DNA from: Sulfurovum sp.
GTDB lineage: Bacteria; Campylobacterota; Campylobacteria; Campylobacterales; Sulfurovaceae
Assembly: GCA_003978395.1 (NCBI GenBank)
Contig: QNZV01000006.1
Span: 1-6,445, forward strand
DNA: 6,445 nucleotides
Direction of reading: 5' to 3'
In this document: positions 1 through 5,352 of the stretch, piece by piece
Layout: the number at the start of each line of letters is the position of its first letter
Numbering within the stretch: position 1 is the stretch's first letter
The notes under the pieces: generated by a model
The model's input: the letters and a program-made list of their open reading frames with translations, nothing else
Told to the model about the DNA's origin: nothing
The model's database searches: none
Translations under genes and position numbers: made by a program

Positions 1-785
1 GTACCTAAAACCTCTGTTTTACAAAGATGATTTTTATCACATCTATTTAAATAAAGTTTTTTAAGAGTAATGTGCAAAGGGTCAAAGATACCTGTAAAGG
101 CACGTTCTAAGATAAGTAGATTATTATCATCCATTACCTCTATGGCTGTGACAGCTGAATGTTTATGTTTTTCAGTTTTAAAGTGCCATTTTTTTCCTTT
201 GAGAGAGTAGAGTGTCTGTTGAGTTGTTTTCTTTTTATGTAATGGATATTCAGCTACTGTTAATAAACCATATTTTTTATGCCATGCTAGTGCTTCAAAA
301 ATCTTATTTCTATGTTGATAGTTTTTTCTATTTTTTAGCTCTTTTGTTAATCTCTGATTCTTTTTTAAATAGCCTTTCTTAGAAATAGAAGCAATCCTTG
401 GATAACCTTCAAATGAAACATAAAGATTTCCTCTGTTGTCATGTGTTAAGCCTTCTATATCATATCTATGATGTCTTTTTTTTTCATCTACTCGATATGC
501 AGATAGATACTTTAGAGTTTCTATCTTTTCTTTGAATTTTGCAGAAAAAGTATAAAAATTTCCTTTATCTCCAATCATATAGAGTTTATGGTTTTGTTTA
601 TCATAACTTAAATCTGAAATTTCAGAGAAAGATATATTGTTTTTAGAAGGATATATTAAACTACGTTCATCTAAAATAGTAATGGATGATTTAATAGGTA
701 TTCCATCAGTGTGAGCCATAGAATCACTAAGTGTGCAATTTGTAAATAAAAATAAAAAAGGAATTAATGTTAATAAGTTTTTCAT
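1..785 (-). CDS. Phytase-like (esterase-like) beta-propeller lipoprotein, 3' end outside window
   Basis: Reading the minus strand from ATG at 785 gives 261 uninterrupted codons that run off the left edge, so the C-terminus is missing. The N-terminus is a short signal peptide (MKNLL, then a Leu/Phe-rich core) ending in FTNC, with Cys17 as the likely lipidated residue; the lipobox is imperfect but plausible. The mature part has repeated beta-propeller-like blades: ISDLSYDKQNHKLYMIGDKG near residues 51-70, DIEGLTHDNRGNLYVSFEG near 107-125, and a late ILERAFTGIFDP segment. The 'EGL...D..G.LYVS.E' and 'LER' patterns are those of the phytase-like/esterase-like family (Pfam PF13449), whose substrate is usually unknown. 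I infer a membrane-anchored, periplasm-facing protein and make no claim of real phytase activity. A nine-A run lies in the coding strand (476-484). An AAAAGG Shine-Dalgarno sits about 12 bases before the ATG. The gene is divergent from minC and shows no functional link to it. Confidence 0.78.
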   Translation of the reverse strand, partial: MKNLLTLIPFLFLFTNCTLSDSMAHTDGIPIKSSITILDERSLIYPSKNNISFSEISDLSYDKQNHKLYMIGDKGNFYTFSAKFKEKIETLKYLSAYRVDEKKRHHRYDIEGLTHDNRGNLYVSFEGYPRIASISKKGYLKKNQRLTKELKNRKNYQHRNKIFEALAWHKKYGLLTVAEYPLHKKKTTQQTLYSLKGKKWHFKTEKHKHSAVTAIEVMDDNNLLILERAFTGIFDPLHITLKKLYLNRCDKNHLCKTEVLG

Positions 786-807
786 GGTAGATTATGACCT
801 TTTATTT

Positions 808-813
808 ATTATA
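808..813 (-). promoter_or_regulatory. Candidate -10 box for the phytase-like lipoprotein gene
   Basis: The minus strand reads TATAAT here, 22 bases before the ATG at 785, leaving a 5' UTR of roughly 15 bases that contains AAAAGG. No good -35 hexamer is seen at 16-18 bases; the region upstream is simply A/T-rich, as is common for sigma-70 promoters in this phylum. The call rests on the -10 match and position alone. Confidence 0.4.
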
Positions 814-865
814 AAATTCTAAAAATGCCTATATTCTAAAGTTTAAATCCTTTATTAATCAAAAA

Positions 866-883
866 AGAGATAAAATAATCTCT
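866..883. promoter_or_regulatory. Short inverted repeat upstream of minC
   Basis: AGAGAT (866-871) is followed after six bases by ATCTCT (878-883), a perfect 6-bp dyad in the 130-base divergent region between the lipoprotein gene and minC. A weak -10-like TAAAAT (871-876) overlaps it, so it could be an operator over the min operon promoter. It could equally be a chance dyad in AT-rich DNA. No convincing -35 is visible for minC. Confidence 0.2.
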
Positions 884-915
884 ACTAATAAATAATAACA
901 ATTATTGGAGTTTTT

Positions 916-1545
916 GTGAGAAGTAATCAATATTCTGTAAAGGTTTATGAGACTACCATTGAGGATGAAGAGGAATTTATACTGTTTTTTGAAACAAATT
1001 ATATGCTCTTTAAAGACCACCTTATTTTGATTAAAGGTAATTTAAGTCAAAAAATTAAAGAGTATCTTAATTCAAAATCATTGAGTTATCTGCATAATAT
1101 TGATTTACCTAAAGGTAGAAGTCGTAAGGCTTTGGAAGAAGAGCTTGAAATAGAACGTAGTGCAAGTGCAGTATCGGTTCAAATTGCAGAAGCAAAGCTA
1201 AAAAGACTCTCCTCTAGGTTACAAAATAATTTAACTGTCTTGGATACAATGATTCGTAGTGGACGAGAGATAAATATTGAAGGGGATTTGTTACTATTGA
1301 ACCGTGTCAATAGTGGTGCAACGCTTAATATAACAGGCAATCTAATCATTCCAAATGTTGTTGAGGGTGCAGTACGTTGTTCTGGAAATTTTATGATGTT
1401 AACAGCTTCTCCAAAAGCAAATATAATATTTCATGGTGTTGAAGTAGATAACGATCTTTTAAAAAATAAACTAAATAGAGTTGAATTGAAAAATAATGAA
1501 ATAATCATAACCCCTGTGTTAAAAAAGGAGATAGTTTGGGCATAG
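916..1545 (+). CDS. minC: Septum site-determining protein MinC
   Basis: MinC is the FtsZ-polymer antagonist of the Min system; MinD recruits it to the membrane to block Z-ring assembly near the poles. The 209-residue product has a short N-terminal region (about 1-62) resembling the MinC FtsZ-inhibiting domain. A charged helical linker follows (about 66-108, rich in Lys, Glu and Arg). The C-terminal beta-helix domain (about 112-200) carries the MIRSG motif (RSG at 114-116) and turns such as EGDLLLLNRVNSGATLNITG, closely following the family pattern RSGQxI..GDLxVxxxVxxGAEL. The GTG start at 916 is chosen because GGAG (907-910) lies five bases upstream and the first in-frame ATG would remove part of the N-domain. 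It is slightly shorter than E. coli MinC (231 residues). It is first in the operon, and its last 10 bases overlap minD, which fits co-expression with its partner. The C-domain assignment is strong; the N-domain is divergent. Confidence 0.92.
   Translation: MRSNQYSVKVYETTIEDEEEFILFFETNYMLFKDHLILIKGNLSQKIKEYLNSKSLSYLHNIDLPKGRSRKALEEELEIERSASAVSVQIAEAKLKRLSSRLQNNLTVLDTMIRSGREINIEGDLLLLNRVNSGATLNITGNLIIPNVVEGAVRCSGNFMMLTASPKANIIFHGVEVDNDLLKNKLNRVELKNNEIIITPVLKKEIVWA
1525..1538 (+). promoter_or_regulatory. Ribosome binding site fixing the TTG start of minD
   Basis: AAGGAG at 1525-1530, inside the end of minC, lies five bases before TTG at 1536-1538. With this start the Walker A motif begins at residue 10, as in other MinD proteins (E. 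coli starts MARIIVVTSGKGG). No ATG or GTG in frame gives the expected N-terminus, so the TTG start is well supported. Confidence 0.8.
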
Positions 1546-2348
1546 TAATTGCAGTAATTAGTGGAAAAGGTGGTGTCGGTAAAACCACAGCTACAGCGAA
1601 CCTTGGTTTAGGAATTGGTTTAAATAATAAAAAATGTGTTGTTGTTGATTTCGATATTGGTCAACGTAATCTTGATATGATTCTAGGTTTAGAAAATCGA
1701 GTAGTCTATGATATGGTTCAAGTTATGGATGGTGAGGCAAATTTGAAACAAGCACTTATCAAAAGTAAAGCGAGTGAAAATCTTTTCTTTTTAGCTGCTT
1801 CACAAAGTAAAGATAAATCAGTACTTGAGTCTAGTAAAGTTGAAAAATTAGTAGTTGAATTAAAAGAGGATTTTGATTTTATTATTTTAGACTCTCCTGC
1901 TGGAATTGAGAGTGGATTTGAACATACCATTGAGTTTGCAGATGCAGCGATTGTTGTGGTTAATCCAGAGGTATCTTCTATTCGTGATGCAGATAGAGCT
2001 ATTGGTATTTTAGATTCAAAGTCACATAAAGTTAAACAGGGCGAAGAGGTTGCAAAATATCTGATTATTAATCGTATTGTGGCTGATATGGTTGAGAGTG
2101 GAGAGATGTTAAAGAGTGAGGATATTTTAGATATTTTAGATATTAAACTTTTAGGAAAAATCCCCGAGGATAAGGGTGTAATTGACGCATCTAACCAAGG
2201 AAAACCAGTTATTTTAGATAAAAAATCAATAGCAGGTCAAGCTTATATGAGAATTGCAGGACGGCTTTGTGGTAAGCAAATTGATATGAAAGATATTGAA
2301 ATGTGTGACTCTGGAATTTTTAAAAAAATAGTTGGGATGTTTAGATGA
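1536..2348 (+). CDS. minD: Septum site-determining ATPase MinD
   Basis: MinD is a ParA/MinD-type P-loop ATPase that dimerises on ATP, binds the inner membrane, recruits MinC and is released by MinE-stimulated hydrolysis. The 270-residue length equals that of E. coli MinD. Visible motifs are the deviant Walker A GKGGVGKTT (residues 10-18, signature Lys11 and Lys16), VVVDFDIGQRNLDMILGLE (35-53, switch I region), and DSPAGIE (119-125, Walker B/switch II). Family blocks NPEVSSIRDADR and IPEDKGVIDASNQGKPVILD follow. The C-terminal FKKIVGMFR (262-270) is an amphipathic basic-hydrophobic helix, the membrane-targeting sequence. This is a true MinD rather than the flagellar FlhG paralogue, because it sits between minC and minE and has the MinD-specific switch and tail. 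It starts with TTG, overlaps minC by 10 bases, and its stop overlaps the minE ATG by 4. Confidence 0.97.
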   Translation: MGIVIAVISGKGGVGKTTATANLGLGIGLNNKKCVVVDFDIGQRNLDMILGLENRVVYDMVQVMDGEANLKQALIKSKASENLFFLAASQSKDKSVLESSKVEKLVVELKEDFDFIILDSPAGIESGFEHTIEFADAAIVVVNPEVSSIRDADRAIGILDSKSHKVKQGEEVAKYLIINRIVADMVESGEMLKSEDILDILDIKLLGKIPEDKGVIDASNQGKPVILDKKSIAGQAYMRIAGRLCGKQIDMKDIEMCDSGIFKKIVGMFR

Positions 2349-2584
2349 TTTCTATATTTAATTTTTTTAGAAAGAAAAAAAGTGCTTCTATCGCTAAAGA
2401 TAGGTTAACGATTGCTATTATGTCTGATAGAAAGGACTCTACAAATTATCCTTTTATGGATCAGATGAAAGAGGAAATTATAGAAGTAGTCAAAAAATAT
2501 ATAGGTGTGCGAGGAATTGAAATTAAAAAAGAGTTTGATGGAGATTTTGAAGCACTCTCTATTGATGTTATGCTTGATAAATAG
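2345..2584 (+). CDS. minE: Cell division topological specificity factor MinE
   Basis: MinE stimulates MinD ATPase and drives MinC/MinD off the membrane at mid-cell, giving the inhibitor gradient its spatial pattern. The 79-residue protein has an N-terminal amphipathic membrane-binding helix (ISIFNFFRKKK, residues 2-12). Next comes the MinD-contact segment (IAKDRLTIAIMSDR, 16-29), which matches the IAKERLQIIVAERR block of E. coli MinE. The C-terminal dimerisation/topological domain spans about 37-77, including MKEEIIEVVKKYIGV. The ATG overlaps the minD TGA (ATGA at 2345-2348), and only a weak GGGATG precedes it. I infer expression by translational coupling to minD. It closes the operon and converges on the LysM gene. 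Length is close to the usual 80-90 residues. Confidence 0.95.
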   Translation: MISIFNFFRKKKSASIAKDRLTIAIMSDRKDSTNYPFMDQMKEEIIEVVKKYIGVRGIEIKKEFDGDFEALSIDVMLDK

Positions 2585-2628
2585 ATTAAGCTACAAATAA
2601 TATAACTTAACCTATAGATAATTCTTAC
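2585..2628. other. Convergent intergenic gap without a clear terminator
   Basis: This is 44 bases between the minE stop and the stop of the minus-strand LysM gene. The only dyad is a weak TTAAG...CTTAA pair with a long A/T loop, and no GC stem with a T-run is present. Termination of both operons here is unproven; read-through or Rho-dependent ends are possible. Confidence 0.5.
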
Positions 2629-3093
2629 TTAACCAAGAACTTCGGGAATTCTAATCACTTGACCTGCATAGATTAGGTCAGGATTTTTAATTACCTCGAT
2701 ATTTGCATCAACAATATGGGTATATTTAGACCCATCATCATAATACTTATTTGCAATTGCCCATAATGTATCACCTTTTTCAATGGTATAAAAGATTTCT
2801 TCAGGGATTTCTCGTACATTCTCTTCCGAAATTTGCTCCATAGTAATAAGCTGTTCTGCATCTACTTGTGCAATACCCTTTATATTTCCTGCAATCAAAA
2901 TAACTTTTTCACGTATAGGATAATTTTTTGCAACTCCTGCAAGTGTAACAAGTTCTCCTTGTACTTCAACTACAAGACCCTCTACTGGTAACTCCGAAAA
3001 ACTACTCTCTATCTCTTCTTTTATTGTAGCCGAGTCATCACCTTTTCCCAATAAACTCTTGCCTACATTTGATTCAAAATCAAAAAAACTCAT
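2629..3093 (-). CDS. kbp: BON and LysM domain protein, Kbp/YgaU type
   Basis: The 154-residue product matches the architecture of E. coli Kbp (YgaU, 149 residues), a cytoplasmic potassium-binding, stress-induced protein. The N-terminus MSFFDFESNVGKSL resembles MGLFNFVKDAGEKL of Kbp, and no signal peptide is visible. A BON domain spans about 22-86, with VEVQGELVTLAGVAKN and the GNIKGIAQVD turn (69-78). A LysM domain spans about 101-151, with FYTIEKGDTLWAIANKYY and a PDLIYAGQVIRIPE ending that is nearly the Kbp tail. Lack of an export signal argues against a cell-wall role in spite of the LysM fold. K+ binding is inferred by homology only. The start has a strong AAGGAG about six bases upstream. 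It is last in the minus-strand operon, 43 bases after dcd, and that gap holds a repeated TAGAATA that could be a separate promoter. Confidence 0.9.
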   Translation of the reverse strand: MSFFDFESNVGKSLLGKGDDSATIKEEIESSFSELPVEGLVVEVQGELVTLAGVAKNYPIREKVILIAGNIKGIAQVDAEQLITMEQISEENVREIPEEIFYTIEKGDTLWAIANKYYDDGSKYTHIVDANIEVIKNPDLIYAGQVIRIPEVLG

Positions 3094-3107
3094 CTTTTCT
3101 CCTTTTT

Positions 3108-3130
3108 TATTCTAGATTACTATATTCTAA
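3108..3130 (-). promoter_or_regulatory. Repeated TAGAATA element in the dcd-kbp gap
   Basis: On the minus strand the 43-base gap between dcd and the LysM gene reads TTAGAATATAG, then five bases, then TAGAATA. An identical 11-mer TTAGAATATAG, also followed by a TAGAAT, lies upstream of the lipoprotein gene (829-839, minus strand). It could be an internal promoter or operator for kbp, or chance similarity in AT-rich DNA. Confidence 0.2.
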
Positions 3131-3136
3131 CTACTC

Positions 3137-3703
3137 TTAAGACTCTTTCAGAATTCTTGGCAAGGTAATACCTGTTTGGCTCTGATATTTTCCTTTTCTG
3201 TCTCTGTATGTTGTTTCACAAGCCTCATCTCCCTGTAAAAAAAGAACTTGTGCTATTCCTTCATTGGCATAAATTTTTGCAGGAAGTGGGGTTGTATTTG
3301 AAATTTCAATAGTAATATGTCCTTCAAATCCTGGTTCAAAAGGGGTTACATTTACTATTATTCCACAACGTGCATAGGTTGATTTTCCTAGACAAATTGC
3401 TAATGTATCAGAAGGCATTTTGAAATACTCAATGGTACGTGCCAAAGCAAATGAGTTTGGTGGTACAATACAGACATCGCCTTTAAAATCTACTACATTA
3501 TTTTCATTAAAATCTTTTGGGTCAACCACTTCGGCATTAATATTTGTAAAAATTTTAAATTCATTGCTTACGCGAATATCATAACCGTATGAGCTTAAAC
3601 CATAAGATACTACACCTTCGCCTACTAACGCTTCACAAAATGGCGTTATCATCGCTTCATTAAGTGCTTTCTCTCGTATCCAACTATCTGCTTTTAATCC
3701 CAT
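3137..3703 (-). CDS. dcd: dCTP deaminase
   Basis: Dcd deaminates dCTP to dUTP and ammonia, feeding dUTPase and thymidylate synthase for dTTP synthesis in the cytoplasm. The 188 residues are near the usual 190 for this trimeric enzyme of the dUTPase fold. The family signature is clear: KSTYARCGIIVNVTPFEPGF (107-126) and GHITIEISNTTPLPAKIY (128-145). Ser108 and Arg112 align with the E. coli active-site Ser111 and Arg115, and Glu133 with catalytic Glu138, allowing for a two-residue length difference between them. SSYGYDIRV (37-45) is the conserved N-terminal block. The C-terminal GKYQSQTGITLPR is the nucleotide-closing tail. Glu133 and the lack of a fused domain favour deaminase over plain dUTPase; a bifunctional dCTP deaminase/dUTPase cannot be excluded from sequence alone. 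AAGGA lies about six bases before the ATG. It starts 18 bases after the SurA-like gene, so the two are co-transcribed. Confidence 0.95.
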   Translation of the reverse strand: MGLKADSWIREKALNEAMITPFCEALVGEGVVSYGLSSYGYDIRVSNEFKIFTNINAEVVDPKDFNENNVVDFKGDVCIVPPNSFALARTIEYFKMPSDTLAICLGKSTYARCGIIVNVTPFEPGFEGHITIEISNTTPLPAKIYANEGIAQVLFLQGDEACETTYRDRKGKYQSQTGITLPRILKES

Positions 3704-3721
3704 CTATTTCCTTTTCTTGTT

Positions 3722-4549
3722 TTATAATCGTATAACACGAATATTCGCATTACTTTTAAGTTTGTTAAAGAAGTCTTGTCCTGCTTGAATGCGTTGCTCT
3801 TGCATCCATCTATTGGTTACACTATTTCTTACTGCTTCAAATCCACTCTGTTGTTGCCCCTTTGATTTTACAAAATAGGCAATAACACCTTTTCCTGTTT
3901 GGATAGGAGAGGTAAATGAATTTGTAGGTGTTTTATTAATAAGTTCCAATAGTTGAGGAGTCATCTCATTTGAAGAGGCTAAAATATTTTTCTTTTTAAC
4001 TCCTTGAATCGGTCGCATTGGATTGGCTATTGCTTCTTTGATTTTTTCAACTGTTGGAGCAAGATAAACAACTAAACTCATCTGTCTCGGTGCTGATGAA
4101 AATAGCTCTTGATGAGTATTATAATAGCTTTTTAATTCACTATCTGTTGGGGGTGTTACAGAGGCTACAATATATTCCCGAAAGAAGTGTTCTTTCTCTA
4201 TTTCGGTAGTTAGTTGCCTAATGTAGTTTTCCCATGTAAGACCTTTTTTTGCCAAAATATCTCTCATTTGTGCTTGGCTCATTCCTTTTAAGGATGCAAT
4301 CTGTTGTACTTTTGCTTGAATCTCTTCATGGCTGATTTGAATATTTGCCTTTTTTAAAGCAGATTTCTCAAGTCTATCTCGAATAAGTGCTTCAACAGCT
4401 GCTTGTTTACTCATGTTCATTTTTTGTTGAACAGCTTGAATCTCTAACGTTGTAATCGCTTCGCCTTCTACATCTATTGCTACAGCATCAATCACTTGAG
4501 CTTGTAAACTAATAAGAGAAAAAAGAAGAAAAGGTAAAAGTTTTTTCAT
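3722..4549 (-). CDS. Periplasmic SurA-like chaperone / parvulin-type peptidyl-prolyl isomerase
   Basis: This is an exported folding factor of the SurA/PEB4 type, expected to handle outer-membrane proteins in the periplasm. From the chosen start (275 residues) there is a signal peptide MKKLLPFLLFSLISLQA with likely cleavage after LQA. A helical SurA N-terminal domain follows (about 18-128: DVEGEAITTLEIQ, AVEALIRDRLEKSALKK, a conserved block with MRDILAKKGLTWENYI). Then comes a compact parvulin-like segment (about 155-230, RQMSLVVYLA to KGVIAYFVKSKG), and a C-terminal helix returns to the chaperone core. The parvulin part is only about 75 residues and lacks the usual GGDLG loop, so isomerase activity is doubtful. 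ATG at 4549 is preferred because it starts the signal peptide directly and has GGAT upstream; an in-frame ATG at 4561 would add four residues (MDKP) with no ribosome site. The single-domain layout and dcd neighbour recall C. jejuni Cj1289. It heads the operon. Confidence 0.88.
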   Translation of the reverse strand: MKKLLPFLLFSLISLQAQVIDAVAIDVEGEAITTLEIQAVQQKMNMSKQAAVEALIRDRLEKSALKKANIQISHEEIQAKVQQIASLKGMSQAQMRDILAKKGLTWENYIRQLTTEIEKEHFFREYIVASVTPPTDSELKSYYNTHQELFSSAPRQMSLVVYLAPTVEKIKEAIANPMRPIQGVKKKNILASSNEMTPQLLELINKTPTNSFTSPIQTGKGVIAYFVKSKGQQQSGFEAVRNSVTNRWMQEQRIQAGQDFFNKLKSNANIRVIRL

Positions 4550-4578
4550 AGGCTTATCCATTTATTTTTAATAAAATG

Positions 4579-4606
4579 ATTATATCGAAATAGCTTTATA
4601 AAACAA
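4579..4606 (-). promoter_or_regulatory. Candidate sigma-70 promoter for the surA-like/dcd/kbp operon
   Basis: On the minus strand TTGTTT (4601-4606) and TATAAT (4579-4584) are separated by 16 bases. The -10 is perfect and the -35 matches at three of six positions. Transcription would begin near 4572, giving a leader of about 22 bases before ATG 4549 but only about 10 before ATG 4561, which favours the downstream start. Confidence 0.5.
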
Positions 4607-4612
4607 ATTAGC

Positions 4613-4627
4613 CTTTAAAGCGTAAAG
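4613..4627. promoter_or_regulatory. 15-bp dyad between the divergent promoters (possible operator)
   Basis: CTTTA (4613-4617), five bases, then TAAAG (4623-4627) form a perfect inverted repeat just upstream of the rightward -35. It lies between the two divergent promoters and could bind a dimeric regulator such as the MerR-family protein encoded next door. The arms are short and A/T-rich, so chance is a real alternative. Confidence 0.25.
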
Positions 4628-4633
4628 TATCAC

Positions 4634-4662
4634 TTGACACAAATATATTTTTCCCCTATAAT
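4634..4662 (+). promoter_or_regulatory. Consensus sigma-70 promoter for the MerR-LplT operon
   Basis: TTGACA (4634-4639) and TATAAT (4657-4662) are both perfect hexamers with an optimal 17-base spacer; a second TATAAT lies at 4665-4670. Transcription should start near 4669-4672, leaving a short leader with AAGGAA (4678-4683) six bases before the ATG. The 17-base spacing differs from the stretched 19-20 base spacer of promoters activated by classical MerR proteins. If the regulator acts here, it more likely represses. Confidence 0.85.
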
Positions 4663-4689
4663 ATTATAATTATTTATAAGGAATATATT

Positions 4690-5352
4690 ATGTCACTAAA
4701 AATGAAACATCTTATGGAAGCTACAGGGGAGAGTAAATCTACTATTCTTTTTTATGTAAAAGAGGGGTTACTCCCTGAACCTGAAAAGCCAAAACCAAAT
4801 TTACACCTTTATGATGAGTCTTGTATTAATATTATAAAATTTATAAAATATCTTCAAAATCAATTCTCTTATAGTATCGCCCAAATTAAAGCTGTTTTTT
4901 CTGAAAATAAGTTTACATTTTCTGATGATTTTTCGATGATGCTTCGTTCTTTGGAGCTTATGGCAGGTAGTCCCAATGCTAAATGGTATAACGATGAAGA
5001 TTTTTTAGAGCTTACTAATTTACGAGAAGATGAGTTAAATAAATATTTGGCTAAAGGTTGGCTTTTTAGACAAGACAGAGGCTTTTCTACGCAAGAGTTA
5101 AAGTTGGTAGAACTCTTTAAACGAGCAAAAAAATTAAAGTTAAATCAAAAACTATTCAATACTTATGTGACATCAGCTATTAAAATGGCAAAGATAGAGT
5201 ATGCCTTGGGTTCGGAACTTTTAGAGAGTGATAAATCACGAAATAATGAACATTATGAGCTGTTGTTTGACTCTATTTTAACACTTAAACCCTATATATT
5301 TAACATGCACACCATGCAAGAGCATCAAAAACAGATGGAGATGAAGAAATGA
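4690..5352 (+). CDS. MerR-family transcriptional regulator
   Basis: The 220-residue protein opens with a MerR winged helix-turn-helix (about 4-44): MKHLMEATGESKSTILFYVK, then EGLLP, then a wing ending NLHLYDE, matching the family pattern L...TGVS..TLRYY...GLLP......YR.Y. FSYSIAQIKAVF (59-70) is the 'G.SL.EI' helix that follows. Residues 101-150 (NDEDFLELTNLREDELNKYL, AKGWL, then FSTQELKLVELFKRAKKL) look like a second, degenerate HTH unit with no long dimerisation coiled coil visible between. There is only one cysteine (Cys45), so it is not a thiol-type metal sensor. The C-terminus (about 183-220) is helical and charged. The start has AAGGAA six bases upstream and a consensus promoter. Its stop overlaps the ATG of the LplT-like gene, so the two form one operon; I infer control of that gene and autoregulation. 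The effector is unknown; a lipid or fatty-acid signal would fit the neighbour. Confidence 0.85.
   Translation: MSLKMKHLMEATGESKSTILFYVKEGLLPEPEKPKPNLHLYDESCINIIKFIKYLQNQFSYSIAQIKAVFSENKFTFSDDFSMMLRSLELMAGSPNAKWYNDEDFLELTNLREDELNKYLAKGWLFRQDRGFSTQELKLVELFKRAKKLKLNQKLFNTYVTSAIKMAKIEYALGSELLESDKSRNNEHYELLFDSILTLKPYIFNMHTMQEHQKQMEMKK

Noticed and set aside
1718..1930. 70-codon open frame on the minus strand
   Set aside because: It lies wholly inside minD, which is certain from its motifs; the antisense translation resembles no family and has no ribosome site of note.
2121..2147. Tandem 9-base repeat GATATTTTA (two copies plus a variant) inside minD
   Set aside because: It encodes DIL-DIL-DIK, which aligns without length change to the VLEILRIKL segment of E. 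coli MinD. It is a codon-level coincidence in a conserved helix and not an inserted repeat.
1536..2348. FlhG/YlxH flagellar-number ATPase instead of MinD
   Set aside because: The adjacent minC and minE, the C-terminal membrane-targeting helix and near co-linearity with E. coli MinD all favour MinD.
2585..2628. Possible bidirectional terminator between minE and the LysM gene
   Set aside because: The only dyad is a five-base A/T arm pair with a long loop and no T-run; it is too weak to call.
2629..3093. Secreted peptidoglycan-binding LysM protein
   Set aside because: There is no signal peptide, and the BON-LysM order and both termini match the cytoplasmic Kbp/YgaU protein.
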